Shown piece by piece: positions 45,531 through 54,651 of a DNA stretch of 64,000 nt. The stretch spans positions 1 to 64,000 of the forward strand of contig JAHDDO010000006.1 in NCBI GenBank assembly GCA_020629315.1. The letters run 5' to 3'. The notes beneath the pieces were generated by a model that made no database searches, was not told the origin of the DNA, and saw nothing but the letters and a program-made list of their open reading frames with translations. Position numbers and translations under genes: made by a program. How positions within the stretch are numbered: the first letter of the stretch is position 1; every line of letters starts with the position of its first letter. Source of the DNA: Saprospiraceae bacterium. GTDB taxonomy: Bacteria; Bacteroidota; Bacteroidia; Chitinophagales; Saprospiraceae.

Positions 45531-46282
45531 TCGCGATCTAGCAAGAAGGGTAGTTTTTCTCTGAACTGCATCATTTTACCTTTCTCCAAGTTAACTTCAA
45601 TAACACATTCCTCTTCTGTGGTTTTTGTTATTTCGTTTCCCGCATAATCTATCACACCTGAGTGACCTGGATATGTATTATTGTTTGGATCGTTCCCGAC
45701 TCTATTACAGAAGATCACATAAGATTGATTTTCTATTGCCCTTGCCTTCAATAAGCTGTCCCAGGCTTTTATCCTAGGTTTTGGCCAATTGGCCACATAA
45801 ACCAAAGCATCATAATTCGAATCATTTCGAGACCATACTGGAAATCGCAAATCATAACATACATTCAATCTCAATCTCCATCCATGAATGTCCACTTCTA
45901 CTTTTTTTTGTCCTGACTCATACGCTTCATGTTCTCCAGCCAAGCTGAATAAGTGTTTTTTATCGTATGTTGTAGCAATCCCGTCTGGACTCATACTAAT
46001 CAACCTATTCGTAAATCCTGCATCCGTTTTCCAAATTACAGATCCCAGAATAAAGGCCTCTTTCCAAGCGGCAGCCATCTGGAACCAGTGTATCGTTTTT
46101 TCATTTGATATCTCTAGCTTACTGGGCGTCATGCTGAAACCTGTATTAAACATTTCAGGTAAAACGATAAGGTCAACATCTTTTACCGAAATCAGTAGGC
46201 TTTCAACTTTGGCAAAATTTTGTTCTATACTATGCCATTCTATGTCATGTTGTATAATACAACACCGAAGATTATCCGCCAT
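45512..46282 (-). CDS. Omega-amidase (carbon-nitrogen hydrolase, YafV/Nit2-like)
   Basis: This 256-aa nitrilase-superfamily enzyme has its three catalytic residues in place: Glu in LIVLPEMFNTGF, Lys in YDKKHLF and Cys in LNVCYDLRFPVW. It would hydrolyse the omega-amide of 2-oxoglutaramate or 2-oxosuccinamate. It lies 7 bp after the YbdL-like aminotransferase gene. Together they make the glutamine transaminase-omega-amidase route, in which the amidase drives transamination forward, as in methionine salvage. Confidence 0.88.
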   Translation of the reverse strand: MADNLRCCIIQHDIEWHSIEQNFAKVESLLISVKDVDLIVLPEMFNTGFSMTPSKLEISNEKTIHWFQMAAAWKEAFILGSVIWKTDAGFTNRLISMSPDGIATTYDKKHLFSLAGEHEAYESGQKKVEVDIHGWRLRLNVCYDLRFPVWSRNDSNYDALVYVANWPKPRIKAWDSLLKARAIENQSYVIFCNRVGNDPNNNTYPGHSGVIDYAGNEITKTTEEECVIEVNLEKGKMMQFREKLPFLLDRDHFEIK

Positions 46283-46289
46283 AGCTTAC

Positions 46290-47429
46290 TTATAATTTTG
46301 ATAGTATTTCTCCAGCACGCTCGAGGGTGCTCTCTTTTTTTGCAAAACACAGTCTGATTGTTTTTTCATCTTTCTTGTTATGGTAAAAGGAGGAAATAGG
46401 AATGCTTGCTACTTTGTGTTCTTTTGTAATTCGACAAGCGAATTCAAAATCAGACTCAGCACTAATTGATGAATAGTCAACTGTTTGAAAGTACGTCCCC
46501 TCAGCAGGCAAATATGAAAATCGACTTTGGTCCAAAATCTCTCTCAACAGCTTTCGTTTTGATTCGAAAAAATCAGGGATCGATAAATAAACCTTCTCCT
46601 TATAATAATCTGCGATCGCATATTGTATGGGTGTGTTGCAGGAAAACACAGTAAACTGGTGCACGTTCCTAAATGACTCTGTTAGTTCTTCGTTAGCCAC
46701 TATATATCCAAGTTTCCATCCGGTTGCATGTAACACTTTACCAAACGAAAAACAGGCCATAGCATAAGGTTTTAAAACATCACTCTGCAAAACACTTTCA
46801 TGTTTCTCTCCGTCAAAAACCAAGTGCTCGTAAACTTCGTCACTAAGAATGAGTATTTCCTTCTCTTGTACTAGCTTCTCTAAAGCGAGGATATCTTGCT
46901 GTTTAATTATTCTTCCAGTTGGGTTATGCGGAGAATTGATAATCAGCATTTTCGTTTTATCATTTACTGCAGCTCTGACTCGTTCCCATGGAATATTATA
47001 TTCTGGTGCAGATAAAGAAATAAAAACGGGCACACCCCCATTTACCTTTATAGCAGGCACATAAGAATCATACGCTGGTTCAATAACTATAACCTCATCT
47101 CCTGGCTTTATAAATGCACTCACGGCTGTAAAAAGTGCCTGTGTGGCTCCAGATGTAATCGTAATATTATTGGGTTCTACTTTTTGTTGATAGCTGGATG
47201 ATATTTTGTCCGCTAATATTTCTCGTAATGCTGGCACGCCTGCCATAGGTGCATATTGGTTCTTTCCCCCTTTTAGATGGACTTCTACCAAATCCAATAA
47301 CATTGGATCACAAGAAAAATCTGGAAACCCTTGAGCTAAATTTATTGCATTTTCTTTGTGAGCTAGTCGACTCATGATGGTAAAAATGCTACTGCCAACC
47401 CCTGGTAACTTGCCGGAAAAAATACTCAT
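46290..47429 (-). CDS. Methionine/glutamine aminotransferase (YbdL-like, PLP class I)
   Basis: This 379-aa PLP enzyme has the opening SRLAHKENAINLAQGFPDF, the HNPTG motif in NSPHNPTGRI, and DEVYEHLVF. The PLP-binding Lys is in FSFGKVLHATGWKLGY. This set is typical of YbdL/kynurenine aminotransferase, preferring methionine, glutamine or aromatic amino acids. Pairing with omega-amidase 7 bp downstream favours glutamine as amino donor. It is in a long minus-strand run after the Lhr-like helicase (24-bp gap). Confidence 0.9.
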   Translation of the reverse strand: MSIFSGKLPGVGSSIFTIMSRLAHKENAINLAQGFPDFSCDPMLLDLVEVHLKGGKNQYAPMAGVPALREILADKISSSYQQKVEPNNITITSGATQALFTAVSAFIKPGDEVIVIEPAYDSYVPAIKVNGGVPVFISLSAPEYNIPWERVRAAVNDKTKMLIINSPHNPTGRIIKQQDILALEKLVQEKEILILSDEVYEHLVFDGEKHESVLQSDVLKPYAMACFSFGKVLHATGWKLGYIVANEELTESFRNVHQFTVFSCNTPIQYAIADYYKEKVYLSIPDFFESKRKLLREILDQSRFSYLPAEGTYFQTVDYSSISAESDFEFACRITKEHKVASIPISSFYHNKKDEKTIRLCFAKKESTLERAGEILSKL

Positions 47430-47453
47430 GCTATGAAGATAAGACTCCTTACT

Positions 47454-49889
47454 TTATTTAAGAATCTCCATCTTCATTCTTTCAATCCTATCTTTTAGGC
47501 GTTCCGTTGACATCTTTTGGCGTAATCGGTCAACCATGATTGGAAAGGCAAAAGGCGAAATTTTTTCTGGCCTCAAATATATGAGCCTCTGATTTTGTAT
47601 ACGTTTTAATGCTGTACGCATTCTCCCTTCTTCAAGTTGAAATAGCATAAGCTCTTCATAAGCTTGTTGATGTAGTAAGTTCTCCGGTTCATACTCCCTA
47701 AAGACATTAAATATCATGCTTGTAGACGCTTGGAGATAGCGATCCCTTTTTTCTTTTCCTGGATACCCTTGGAATACCAAGCCCGAAATTTTAGCTATAT
47801 CTCTAAATTGTCTACGGGCAAGCTCTACAGCATTTAAAGATGTTTGAATATCCTGCGCCAAATTAGTCGTTGAAAATATGTCATGATTTATCCACTTCTC
47901 TACATTTATTGCTCTATCCGATAAAAGCTCTAGTCCATAATCATTCATGGCAATAGAAAAGCTAATCGGCATTTCCCTTCCTATTCTGCTACTAATTAAA
48001 GCAGCAATCCCTTCGTGCACGGCTCTCCCTTCGAAGGGATACAAGAATATATGATGTCCATCCTCGTCAATAAATGACTCGATAAGAAAGTCGTCTTGAG
48101 AAGGTAATACAGAGCGCTTTTTTTGGGTATCAAATAAGGGGACCAGTTTTTCCATTTCTTCATCCCTTATTTCTCCTCTGTAATAGTCATATAATTTTGA
48201 TCGTAAGACCTCACTCATTTCTGAGCTAAATGACATTCGTCCGCCCATATACGAAGGGATCTTTCCTTTTTTATCTCCTCTAGCAGGCTTTACTTGAGCT
48301 TCGTTACCTTTTACCCTTACCAGCTCTAAGGCCTGACCTCCAAACCAAAAAGCATCTCCAGGAGCTAATTGAGAAACAAAATACTCTTCTACAGCACCTA
48401 TTCGTTTTCCTCTCACAAATTTGATTTGTATCATTGCATCACTCATTATGGTTCCGATAGATAACTTGTGTTTTTGTGCTACGCGTCTATTGGAGGCTCT
48501 ATAAATACCATTGTCGTTTCCTATCTTCTGATATTCATCATACGCTTGTAATGATTGCGATCCATGTTCCAAATAATGAATAAGTTGATACCACTCTTGT
48601 TTTGTGATGCTTGAGAAGCAAAATGTTTTTATAACCTCCGCATAAATTTTTTCTGGGTCTAATCCTTCTGATACGGCTAGTGTCATAATATATTGAGCTA
48701 GCACATCGAATGATCGTATATACGGGATTCTACTTTCGTGAGTTTTTAGTTCAATGGCCTCCTTGAGGGCAGCAGCCTCTACTAACTCTAAAGAATGGGT
48801 GGGGACAAAATAAATTTTAGAGGTTGCCCCTGGCTGATGTCCTGAACGTCCTGCTCGTTGAACAAAGCGAGAAACTCCTTTGGGACTACCTATTTGAACA
48901 ATACTTTCAACAGGTCGAAAGTCCACGCCTAAGTCTAAGCTAGAGGTACATACTACGGCTTTGATTCTGGCTTCATATAAAGCATCTTCCACCCAGTCTC
49001 GCAACTCCCGACTTATAGATCCATGGTGCATGGCTATTTGTCCCGCTAAGTCCGGTTCTGCTTCAAGCAAGTTTTGGTACCAAATCTCACATTGAGCTCT
49101 TGTGTTCGTAAAAATCAATGTGGTTCTGCTATTTCTAATAACCGGCACAACCTCCTTTAGCATTCTGATACCTAAGTGTCCCGCCCAAGGAAAACTTTCT
49201 ATCTTCTGCGGCATCAAGGTTTTTACTTCGATGTTCTTTTCAATTTCCGCTTTTATGAAAACAGTTTTTACTGGTTTTTCCATTCCAAGAAGGACATCGA
49301 ACGCTTCATCCATATTTCCTATTGTGGCCGAAATACCCCATATCTTTACATTGGGATTTATTCCTTTACATCTGGAAATAAACAACTCCGTTTGTACCCC
49401 CCGCTTAGAGCCAATAAGCTCGTGCCACTCGTCAACAACCACCGTTTTAAGACTCGAAAAAAAAGAAGAATAGTTGTTCTTTGTCATGATCACATGAAGA
49501 CTTTCAGGGGTAGTGATCAATATTTGAGGTGGCGTTTTCCATTGCTTACTCCGTTCACTAGTAGACGTATCTCCACTTCGAATACCCACAGTCCACTGTA
49601 AACCTAGCCCTTCTACTGCTCTAGTACAGGCACCATAGATTTCCTTGGTCAATGCTCGGATTGGTGCAATCCAAATCATCTGCAGGCCTTTAGTTTCCTT
49701 TGATGCTAGGCCTTCTAAAAGTGTTGGTATTACTAAAGAATAGGTTTTACCGCTTCCTGTTGGTGCATTAACAAGACCACTATACCCATCTAGATAATGT
49801 TCCCAAGTCTTCTCCTGAAAAGGGAAGGCTTTCCATTTATTTTTTTTAAACCATTTGTGGGCTTGAGATAGCTGGGTTTGCATTTTCAC
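47454..49889 (-). CDS. Lhr-like DEXH-box helicase (ligase-associated DNA damage type)
   Basis: This 811-aa superfamily 2 helicase has Walker A NAPTGSGKTYS, motif II VVDEWHEL, motif III ISATIGN, and motifs V/VI around SSLDLGVDFRPVE and FVQRAGRSGHQPG. The length and C-terminal region match the bacterial 'ligase-associated DNA damage response' Lhr subfamily. Its usual partners (ATP-dependent DNA ligase, exonuclease, PdeM phosphatase) are not adjacent here. It starts 8 bp after the gldE stop and is in a run with mutY and ssb, so a DNA-repair link remains plausible. Confidence 0.88.
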   Translation of the reverse strand: MKMQTQLSQAHKWFKKNKWKAFPFQEKTWEHYLDGYSGLVNAPTGSGKTYSLVIPTLLEGLASKETKGLQMIWIAPIRALTKEIYGACTRAVEGLGLQWTVGIRSGDTSTSERSKQWKTPPQILITTPESLHVIMTKNNYSSFFSSLKTVVVDEWHELIGSKRGVQTELFISRCKGINPNVKIWGISATIGNMDEAFDVLLGMEKPVKTVFIKAEIEKNIEVKTLMPQKIESFPWAGHLGIRMLKEVVPVIRNSRTTLIFTNTRAQCEIWYQNLLEAEPDLAGQIAMHHGSISRELRDWVEDALYEARIKAVVCTSSLDLGVDFRPVESIVQIGSPKGVSRFVQRAGRSGHQPGATSKIYFVPTHSLELVEAAALKEAIELKTHESRIPYIRSFDVLAQYIMTLAVSEGLDPEKIYAEVIKTFCFSSITKQEWYQLIHYLEHGSQSLQAYDEYQKIGNDNGIYRASNRRVAQKHKLSIGTIMSDAMIQIKFVRGKRIGAVEEYFVSQLAPGDAFWFGGQALELVRVKGNEAQVKPARGDKKGKIPSYMGGRMSFSSEMSEVLRSKLYDYYRGEIRDEEMEKLVPLFDTQKKRSVLPSQDDFLIESFIDEDGHHIFLYPFEGRAVHEGIAALISSRIGREMPISFSIAMNDYGLELLSDRAINVEKWINHDIFSTTNLAQDIQTSLNAVELARRQFRDIAKISGLVFQGYPGKEKRDRYLQASTSMIFNVFREYEPENLLHQQAYEELMLFQLEEGRMRTALKRIQNQRLIYLRPEKISPFAFPIMVDRLRQKMSTERLKDRIERMKMEILK

Positions 49890-49897
49890 TCTAGAGC

Positions 49898-51301
49898 TTA
49901 TGATGGCTCTTCCGTTGGTTTGTCTTCTATATGTAACTTTATTTTCTCTATCCTCCTCTTATTTACTTCAATGATCCTAAACTGAAATTGTTCATAACTG
50001 AGTTCAAAACCTTTTGGAGGGATTTGGCCGTGTAGCTCTAAAATTAAGCCTGCCAAAGAGTCTGAAGAACGTTTTACCTCATCAAAGATGTCTATATCCT
50101 CGCCGATGACTCTGCACACATCATTAAGTAATGTCTTGCCTTCAAAAATAAAATTACGCTCATCTATTTTGATGTAATCTTGATCATGGTCATCATCAAA
50201 TTCATCCGTAATCTCTCCTATTACCTCTTCCATTATGTCTTCTAATGTTACTAAGCCTGATGTGCCTCCAAATTCATCAACAACAATGGCTAGATGCAAT
50301 CTTTTTTGCTGAAACTCTTTTAGTAAATCCGATATCTTTTTCGTTTCTGGAACGAATAGTACGTTATTCCTAACCTCACCCATCCAAGGCTTTTCGGGAG
50401 AGAAACCTAATAGATCCTTTACATATAATAATCCCACTATTTTATCTAAATCTTCCTGATAGATTGGTATTCTGGAAAAGCCACTTGATAAGACTTCTTC
50501 AAACATCTCCTTAAATGGTCTTGTGTCTTCTATAGCAAAGATGTCCATTCTTGATCGCATGATTTGCTTTACGGTAACATCGCCGAATTTTAAAATGCCT
50601 TTAAGGATGTCGGCCTGTTCATCTTCATATATTGATTGGCTAACTGAAAAATCAATCGCATCTTCTAGTTCTTCTTTTCTTGTTGGGTCAAAGCCTTGTT
50701 GGTTTGAAGCAAATCTGGTTTCGAATATACTAGTAGATCTAATCAGTCGCTTTGAGAAAGGTGAAAAGATTCTAGACAAAAGACCCATGGGTCGTTCCAT
50801 AAAATGAACAAACCGCATGTTATTTATGCTAGCATAAATTTTGGGAAGCACTTCTCCAAATAATACTAACAAAAAACTAATCACAACAATGGTAATTAAA
50901 AAACTAAGTGCTTTACCTAAAAATAATGGGTCAAACGGAAATATGCTTTGCAGTGCATATCCCCATTTCGTGAATGTTTCTTCTGGTAAAATGCTTTTAA
51001 TAAGCAAGTCGGAAATAAGAATGATCCCAATGTTAACAAGGTTGTTGCTAATAAGAATTGTTGCTAATAGCTTAGGAGGATTTTCTCTCAGTTTTAAAAT
51101 CCGTTTGCTTTTTTCATCCCCATCTTTCTGAAGACCATCTATGTCTTGCGGTGATAAACTAAAAAATGCAATCTCCGAGCCAGATATTAAGGCCGAACAC
51201 ATCAATAATAACAAGATGATAAAAAGTGGGCCGATTAAATGGACCAATGAATTTAGTAATATGATGCTCAGGTATAAACTGTCGGGCTCAGGTTCCAACA
51301 T
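49898..51301 (-). CDS. gldE: GldE-like CBS/CorC membrane protein (gliding motility-associated)
   Basis: This 467-aa protein has an N-terminal DUF21 region with three to four helices (about 18-190). Paired CBS domains follow (about 240-370; MRSRMDIFAIEDTRPFKEMFEE, shown in part, and TSGLVTLEDIMEEVIGEI). A CorC/HlyC domain follows (about 375-455). It is of the hemolysin/CorC family; in Bacteroidota the copy next to ssb and mutY is GldE, needed for or linked to gliding and T9SS. GldD, often the next gene, is absent and the helicase lies there instead. It starts 16 bp after the ssb stop. Confidence 0.85.
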   Translation of the reverse strand: MLEPEPDSLYLSIILLNSLVHLIGPLFIILLLLMCSALISGSEIAFFSLSPQDIDGLQKDGDEKSKRILKLRENPPKLLATILISNNLVNIGIILISDLLIKSILPEETFTKWGYALQSIFPFDPLFLGKALSFLITIVVISFLLVLFGEVLPKIYASINNMRFVHFMERPMGLLSRIFSPFSKRLIRSTSIFETRFASNQQGFDPTRKEELEDAIDFSVSQSIYEDEQADILKGILKFGDVTVKQIMRSRMDIFAIEDTRPFKEMFEEVLSSGFSRIPIYQEDLDKIVGLLYVKDLLGFSPEKPWMGEVRNNVLFVPETKKISDLLKEFQQKRLHLAIVVDEFGGTSGLVTLEDIMEEVIGEITDEFDDDHDQDYIKIDERNFIFEGKTLLNDVCRVIGEDIDIFDEVKRSSDSLAGLILELHGQIPPKGFELSYEQFQFRIIEVNKRRIEKIKLHIEDKPTEEPS

Positions 51302-51317
51302 ATTCGTTATTTATAAG

Positions 51318-51773
51318 CTAGAAAGGAAGGTCATCTTCCTCAGCAGCCGGTTGTTGCGTGGGAGCATTGGACACAGGTGAAGGTGTAGACACTCTGTTCT
51401 CGTCCTGGGCTCCAGGTAGAGGAGGACCACCTATTGAATTATTATTATCTTTTCTTTCCAAGATTCTAAATGTATTTGCAACCACTTCTGTGGTGTATTT
51501 GTCTGCTCCATTTTGATCCTGCCACTTTCGTGTAGTTAACTTTCCTTCTACAAAAACCATGCTGCCCTTCTTTAATTGCCGTTCTGCCCGTTCGGCTAAG
51601 TTCCGCCACACAACTATATTATGCCACTCTGTGATCGTTTGCCACTCATTGTTTTTGTCCATATAGCTTTCATTCGTAGCCACTGAAAAACGACCCACTG
51701 TCGATCCATTATCTAATTTTCTTACTTCCGGATCTCTCCCAAGGTTTCCAATAAGGATGACTTTATTTACCAT
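51318..51773 (-). CDS. ssb: Single-stranded DNA-binding protein
   Basis: This 151-aa SSB has an N-terminal OB fold (about 1-105) opening VNKVILIGNLGRDPEVR. A Gly/Pro/Gln-rich linker follows, with the acidic tip EEDDLPF that docks partner repair proteins. It lies 51 bp after mutY and 16 bp before gldE, the usual Bacteroidota order. Confidence 0.96.
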   Translation of the reverse strand: MVNKVILIGNLGRDPEVRKLDNGSTVGRFSVATNESYMDKNNEWQTITEWHNIVVWRNLAERAERQLKKGSMVFVEGKLTTRKWQDQNGADKYTTEVVANTFRILERKDNNNSIGGPPLPGAQDENRVSTPSPVSNAPTQQPAAEEDDLPF

Positions 51774-51824
51774 ACTTCAGATTTAGCATTATAAAGGTAG
51801 GGCTTTTTTATTGTTGGTTGTAGT

Positions 51825-52811
51825 TTAACGTTGGCCGATATAATCTCGGATTAGTCTAGGAAATGAATAGCTACTTATGTTTTTCCAATCAACTTTTTGC
51901 CCGGTCTTATATTTTATTGGCATTTTTTTTACCTCTGTAAAACAAGCATGAATATGTTGATGACTCAGTTTCTGACTTAACTTAACTCCTTCCAATTTTT
52001 TCCATTCGATTTCTGAACACTCTTGCATAGGAAATTCGAAAAGATCCTTCCATATATCTTTATTTACCCGTTTGACTATATAGCTTTTACCGTTTTGGTT
52101 ATATACTAGATAGTGAAACCACCGCTTTCGTAATTTGGGTTTTGTTTTTTTTTGAGGTAGTTCCAATGTTCTTTCTAGCTTTTTAGCAACACACTGCTTC
52201 GTCATAGGACAAATCTCACATTTAGGTTTTGGTGTACACACTGTAGCACCAAAGTCCATAATTGCTTGATTAAACGAAGCTGGATTTCCAGCAATTTCAA
52301 GTAGATCTTGAGAAAGCTTTTTAATCTTTTTCTTCCCTATATGTTTGCTTAGGTCCTCGTCGATATTAAACATTCGAGATAGAACTCGGTTCACATTACC
52401 GTCTACAACAGCGTGCATACCATCAAAAGCAAAGCTAGATATGGCAGCAGCAGTATATGGTCCAATGCCTGGAATTAATAGAATCTCCTCATATTCTTTT
52501 GGAAATACTCCATTGTGAGTTTCCATTATATAATTTGCTCCCTTATGGAGGTTTCTTGCACGACTGTAATAGCCAAGCCCTTCCCATTGGGTAATGACTT
52601 CTTCTAAGTTAGCTTCCGCTAGATGTTTTAACGTTGGAAATTTTAAAAGGAATGCTAGGTAATAAGGTATGCCTTGAGCTACTCGAGTTTGTTGCAGTAT
52701 GATTTCAGAAACCCAAATCTTGTACGGGTTTCTATCTTCTTTCCAAGGTAGCTTTCGATCAATGGTTCGATGCCACTCTGAAAGATTATTTCTTATTTGT
52801 TTTATGGACAT
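51825..52811 (-). CDS. mutY: A/G-specific adenine DNA glycosylase
   Basis: The ATG at 52811 is chosen because the in-frame GTG at 52835 falls inside the sigma-factor terminator. The 328-aa enzyme removes A opposite 8-oxoG. It has the catalytic Glu in SEIILQQTRVAQ, the HhH motif LLIPGIGPYTAAAI and the catalytic Asp in VVDGNVNRVLSR. The [4Fe-4S] Cys set is CTPKPKCEICPMTKQC. A C-terminal NUDIX-like domain with a truncated middle recognises oxoG. It heads the mutY-ssb-gldE run. Confidence 0.94.
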   Translation of the reverse strand: MSIKQIRNNLSEWHRTIDRKLPWKEDRNPYKIWVSEIILQQTRVAQGIPYYLAFLLKFPTLKHLAEANLEEVITQWEGLGYYSRARNLHKGANYIMETHNGVFPKEYEEILLIPGIGPYTAAAISSFAFDGMHAVVDGNVNRVLSRMFNIDEDLSKHIGKKKIKKLSQDLLEIAGNPASFNQAIMDFGATVCTPKPKCEICPMTKQCVAKKLERTLELPQKKTKPKLRKRWFHYLVYNQNGKSYIVKRVNKDIWKDLFEFPMQECSEIEWKKLEGVKLSQKLSHQHIHACFTEVKKMPIKYKTGQKVDWKNISSYSFPRLIRDYIGQR

Positions 52812-52842
52812 AAAAAAAGCTGTACAAAAATGCACAGCTTTT
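52812..52842 (-). terminator. Terminator of the ECF sigma gene
   Basis: AAAGCTGT and ACAGCTTT arms form a stem of about 9 bp with a ten-base loop. On the minus strand it is followed by T7. It sits between the sigma stop (52862) and the mutY ATG, which it abuts. Confidence 0.75.
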
Positions 52843-52861
52843 CCATATTTATATTCAAAAA

Positions 52862-53401
52862 TTAAACAGCGAGTCCTCTCTTAATTATTTCCTCAGAACC
52901 ATAATGTTGTCTGATTTTTTCCTTTAGTGCTTTTCTTGCGAAAAAGATTCGACTTTTCACAGTTCCTAAAGGTAGGTTTAACTTATCTGCTATTTCTTGA
53001 TACTTAAAGCCTATATAATGCATTACAAACGGCTGTCGTATTTCCACCTCCAATGAATCAATCATATTTTCTAGCTCTTGCATCATGATACTTCCTTCTC
53101 CATCGTTTCTCACTTTCTGACTTCCCGAATTGATGTAGAAATCATTATCAGTATCATCCATGATAGTATTCATCTTAACCTTTCTTCTATAGTTATTGAT
53201 GAATATGTTCTTCATTATGGTAAATAACCAAGCTTTAAAGTTTGTGCCTGGGTTAAACTTATCTCTATTAGTATATGCTCTAAAGGCCGTTTCCTGATAC
53301 AGATCCTCTGCATCATTTAAATTCTTTGTAAGATTTATAGCAAAAGAATTTAAAGAGGGCTTTAGTAAATTAAACTGATCTACAAACTCGAATGTTGACA
53401 T
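52862..53401 (-). CDS. ECF-type RNA polymerase sigma factor
   Basis: The ATG at 53401 (MSTFEFVDQFN) is preferred over the upstream 53443, which would run through the promoter repeats. The 179-aa protein has a sigma-70 region 2 (LTKNLNDAEDLYQETAFRAY, FKAWLFTIMKNIFINNYRR) and region 4 (EIADKLNLPLGTVKSRIFFARKAL, in part). No anti-sigma gene is adjacent. A TATATTTG element and three 13-bp repeats precede it, suggesting tight control of its own expression. The regulon is unknown. Confidence 0.9.
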   Translation of the reverse strand: MSTFEFVDQFNLLKPSLNSFAINLTKNLNDAEDLYQETAFRAYTNRDKFNPGTNFKAWLFTIMKNIFINNYRRKVKMNTIMDDTDNDFYINSGSQKVRNDGEGSIMMQELENMIDSLEVEIRQPFVMHYIGFKYQEIADKLNLPLGTVKSRIFFARKALKEKIRQHYGSEEIIKRGLAV

Positions 53402-53419
53402 AATAGCCTTGTTTGCTTT

Positions 53420-53427
53420 CAAATATA
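53420..53427 (-). promoter_or_regulatory. -7 element (TATATTTG) of the sigma gene
   Basis: The minus strand reads TATATTTG, an exact TAnnTTTG match, about 19 bp before the ATG at 53401. A TTTG lies upstream in the adjacent direct repeat but at only 13-bp spacing. Confidence 0.5.
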
Positions 53428-53433
53428 ATTGAA

Positions 53434-53533
53434 AGTTAAACAAAATGCAATTTTCAGTTAAACAAAATTAAATTTAGATGAATATATTTTCGTAACTAAC
53501 TGTTTTACAGCAGTTTAAAAAATTAAACAAAAT
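53434..53533. repeat. Three copies of a 13-bp direct repeat upstream of the sigma gene
   Basis: AGTTAAACAAAAT occurs at 53434-53446 and 53456-53468 exactly, and as AATTAAACAAAAT at 53521-53533 (12 of 13). The first two start 22 bp apart, about two helical turns, so a protein could bind both on the same face. Confidence 0.6.
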
Positions 53534-53563
53534 TATTCGTTTCAAATAAAAATGAAAGCTTAG

Positions 53564-54649
53564 CTATTTTTGCGCGCGAAATACTAAAACAAAGGTGATA
53601 AGGCTAAACAAAATGTTCGGTATCCAGATACCTAAAGCCGCAGAAACATTTAGATTATGTGCAATGGTTTCACTAAACCTAGAAATAATGACAAAACTGG
53701 CTCCTAAGACAACACCAATAGCCAAATGAATCCCGAGACCCCCTCTCACCTTTCTTGAAGCTACCGCTGCCCCTAGTATGGATAGAATTATAATTGTAAA
53801 GGGATCAGCTGTTCTTCGATGTAATTCTATGATAAACTTTTTTGCCATTCCGAGACCCCTATCTCTTTCTGTTTGAATAAAGGCCCGCAGCTCAGGGGTT
53901 GTCATGTTTTCTTTAAGATTAATATTGCGAATAAAGTCATCTGGTGTCAAGCTTAATGTCGTGTCCATAGTTTCACCACTCTCAGCAACTATTAAGGCTT
54001 CTTTTATGCCATTAAAGCTTCGTTTTTCATAGTTATGTAATGTCCATGTATTAGGAGCCTCTTTGATTTTTATCTTTTTGGCTTTAATAAGATAACTTAT
54101 CCTTCCATCCTCGAACCGTTCAAAACGAAACGTTTGAGCACTAGAGTCTTTTTTTCGATAATATCGTATGTATACTTTTTCATTAGGTGCTACAAAGCAG
54201 TGAATGTTCGTGCCTAAAGTCTTATCGTTTGATTTCCATATATATTTTGTTTCAAAATCGTTTTTGATTTTTGAGCTTCGAGGAATTATATAATTATTTC
54301 CAATCCATAGCAGCGTGGCTAGGAAAAGGGCACCTACAAAATAGGGTCTTAGAAATCGAGAATAACTTACACCAGAACTTAGAATAGCAATGACTTCCGA
54401 GTTTTTAGCCAAACGGCTAGTAAAAAATATAACTGAAATCAAAGCAAACAATGGCCACATAAGGCCATTTATCCAAGGAATGAAGTTTAAATAGTAATCG
54501 AAAACAATCTCTTTTAAACTTGGTTCGCCTAATAACTTATCAATACGGTCACTGAAATCAATTACAATCGCAATCATTGAAATCAATAAAACCGAATAAA
54601 AAAAAGTACCCAAAAACTTTTTAAGTATGTATATGTCGATCTTTTTCAG
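53564..54649 (-). CDS. LptF/LptG-family LPS export permease
   Basis: This YjgP/YjgQ-family protein works with LptBC to pull LPS from the inner membrane. The normal family opening is present upstream of the first TTG (54613): in-frame codons give KKIDIYILKKFLGTFFY, preceded by CTG at 54649 two bases after the tgt stop. I therefore place the start at that CTG, giving about 361 aa. Helices lie at the N-terminus (TFFYSVLLISMIAIVIDF), near PWINGLMWPLFALISVIFF, and three near the end; a periplasmic jelly-roll-like region is between. It is last in the secA-SPOR-rodA-tgt operon. Confidence 0.85.
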   Translation of the reverse strand: MKKIDIYILKKFLGTFFYSVLLISMIAIVIDFSDRIDKLLGEPSLKEIVFDYYLNFIPWINGLMWPLFALISVIFFTSRLAKNSEVIAILSSGVSYSRFLRPYFVGALFLATLLWIGNNYIIPRSSKIKNDFETKYIWKSNDKTLGTNIHCFVAPNEKVYIRYYRKKDSSAQTFRFERFEDGRISYLIKAKKIKIKEAPNTWTLHNYEKRSFNGIKEALIVAESGETMDTTLSLTPDDFIRNINLKENMTTPELRAFIQTERDRGLGMAKKFIIELHRRTADPFTIIILSILGAAVASRKVRGGLGIHLAIGVVLGASFVIISRFSETIAHNLNVSAALGIWIPNILFSLITFVLVFRAQK

Positions 54650-54651
54650 AA

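Noticed and set aside
52812-52835. Extended mutY start at GTG 52835
   Set aside because: The extra codons lie inside the intrinsic terminator of the sigma gene; the ATG at 52811 gives the usual MutY N-terminus.
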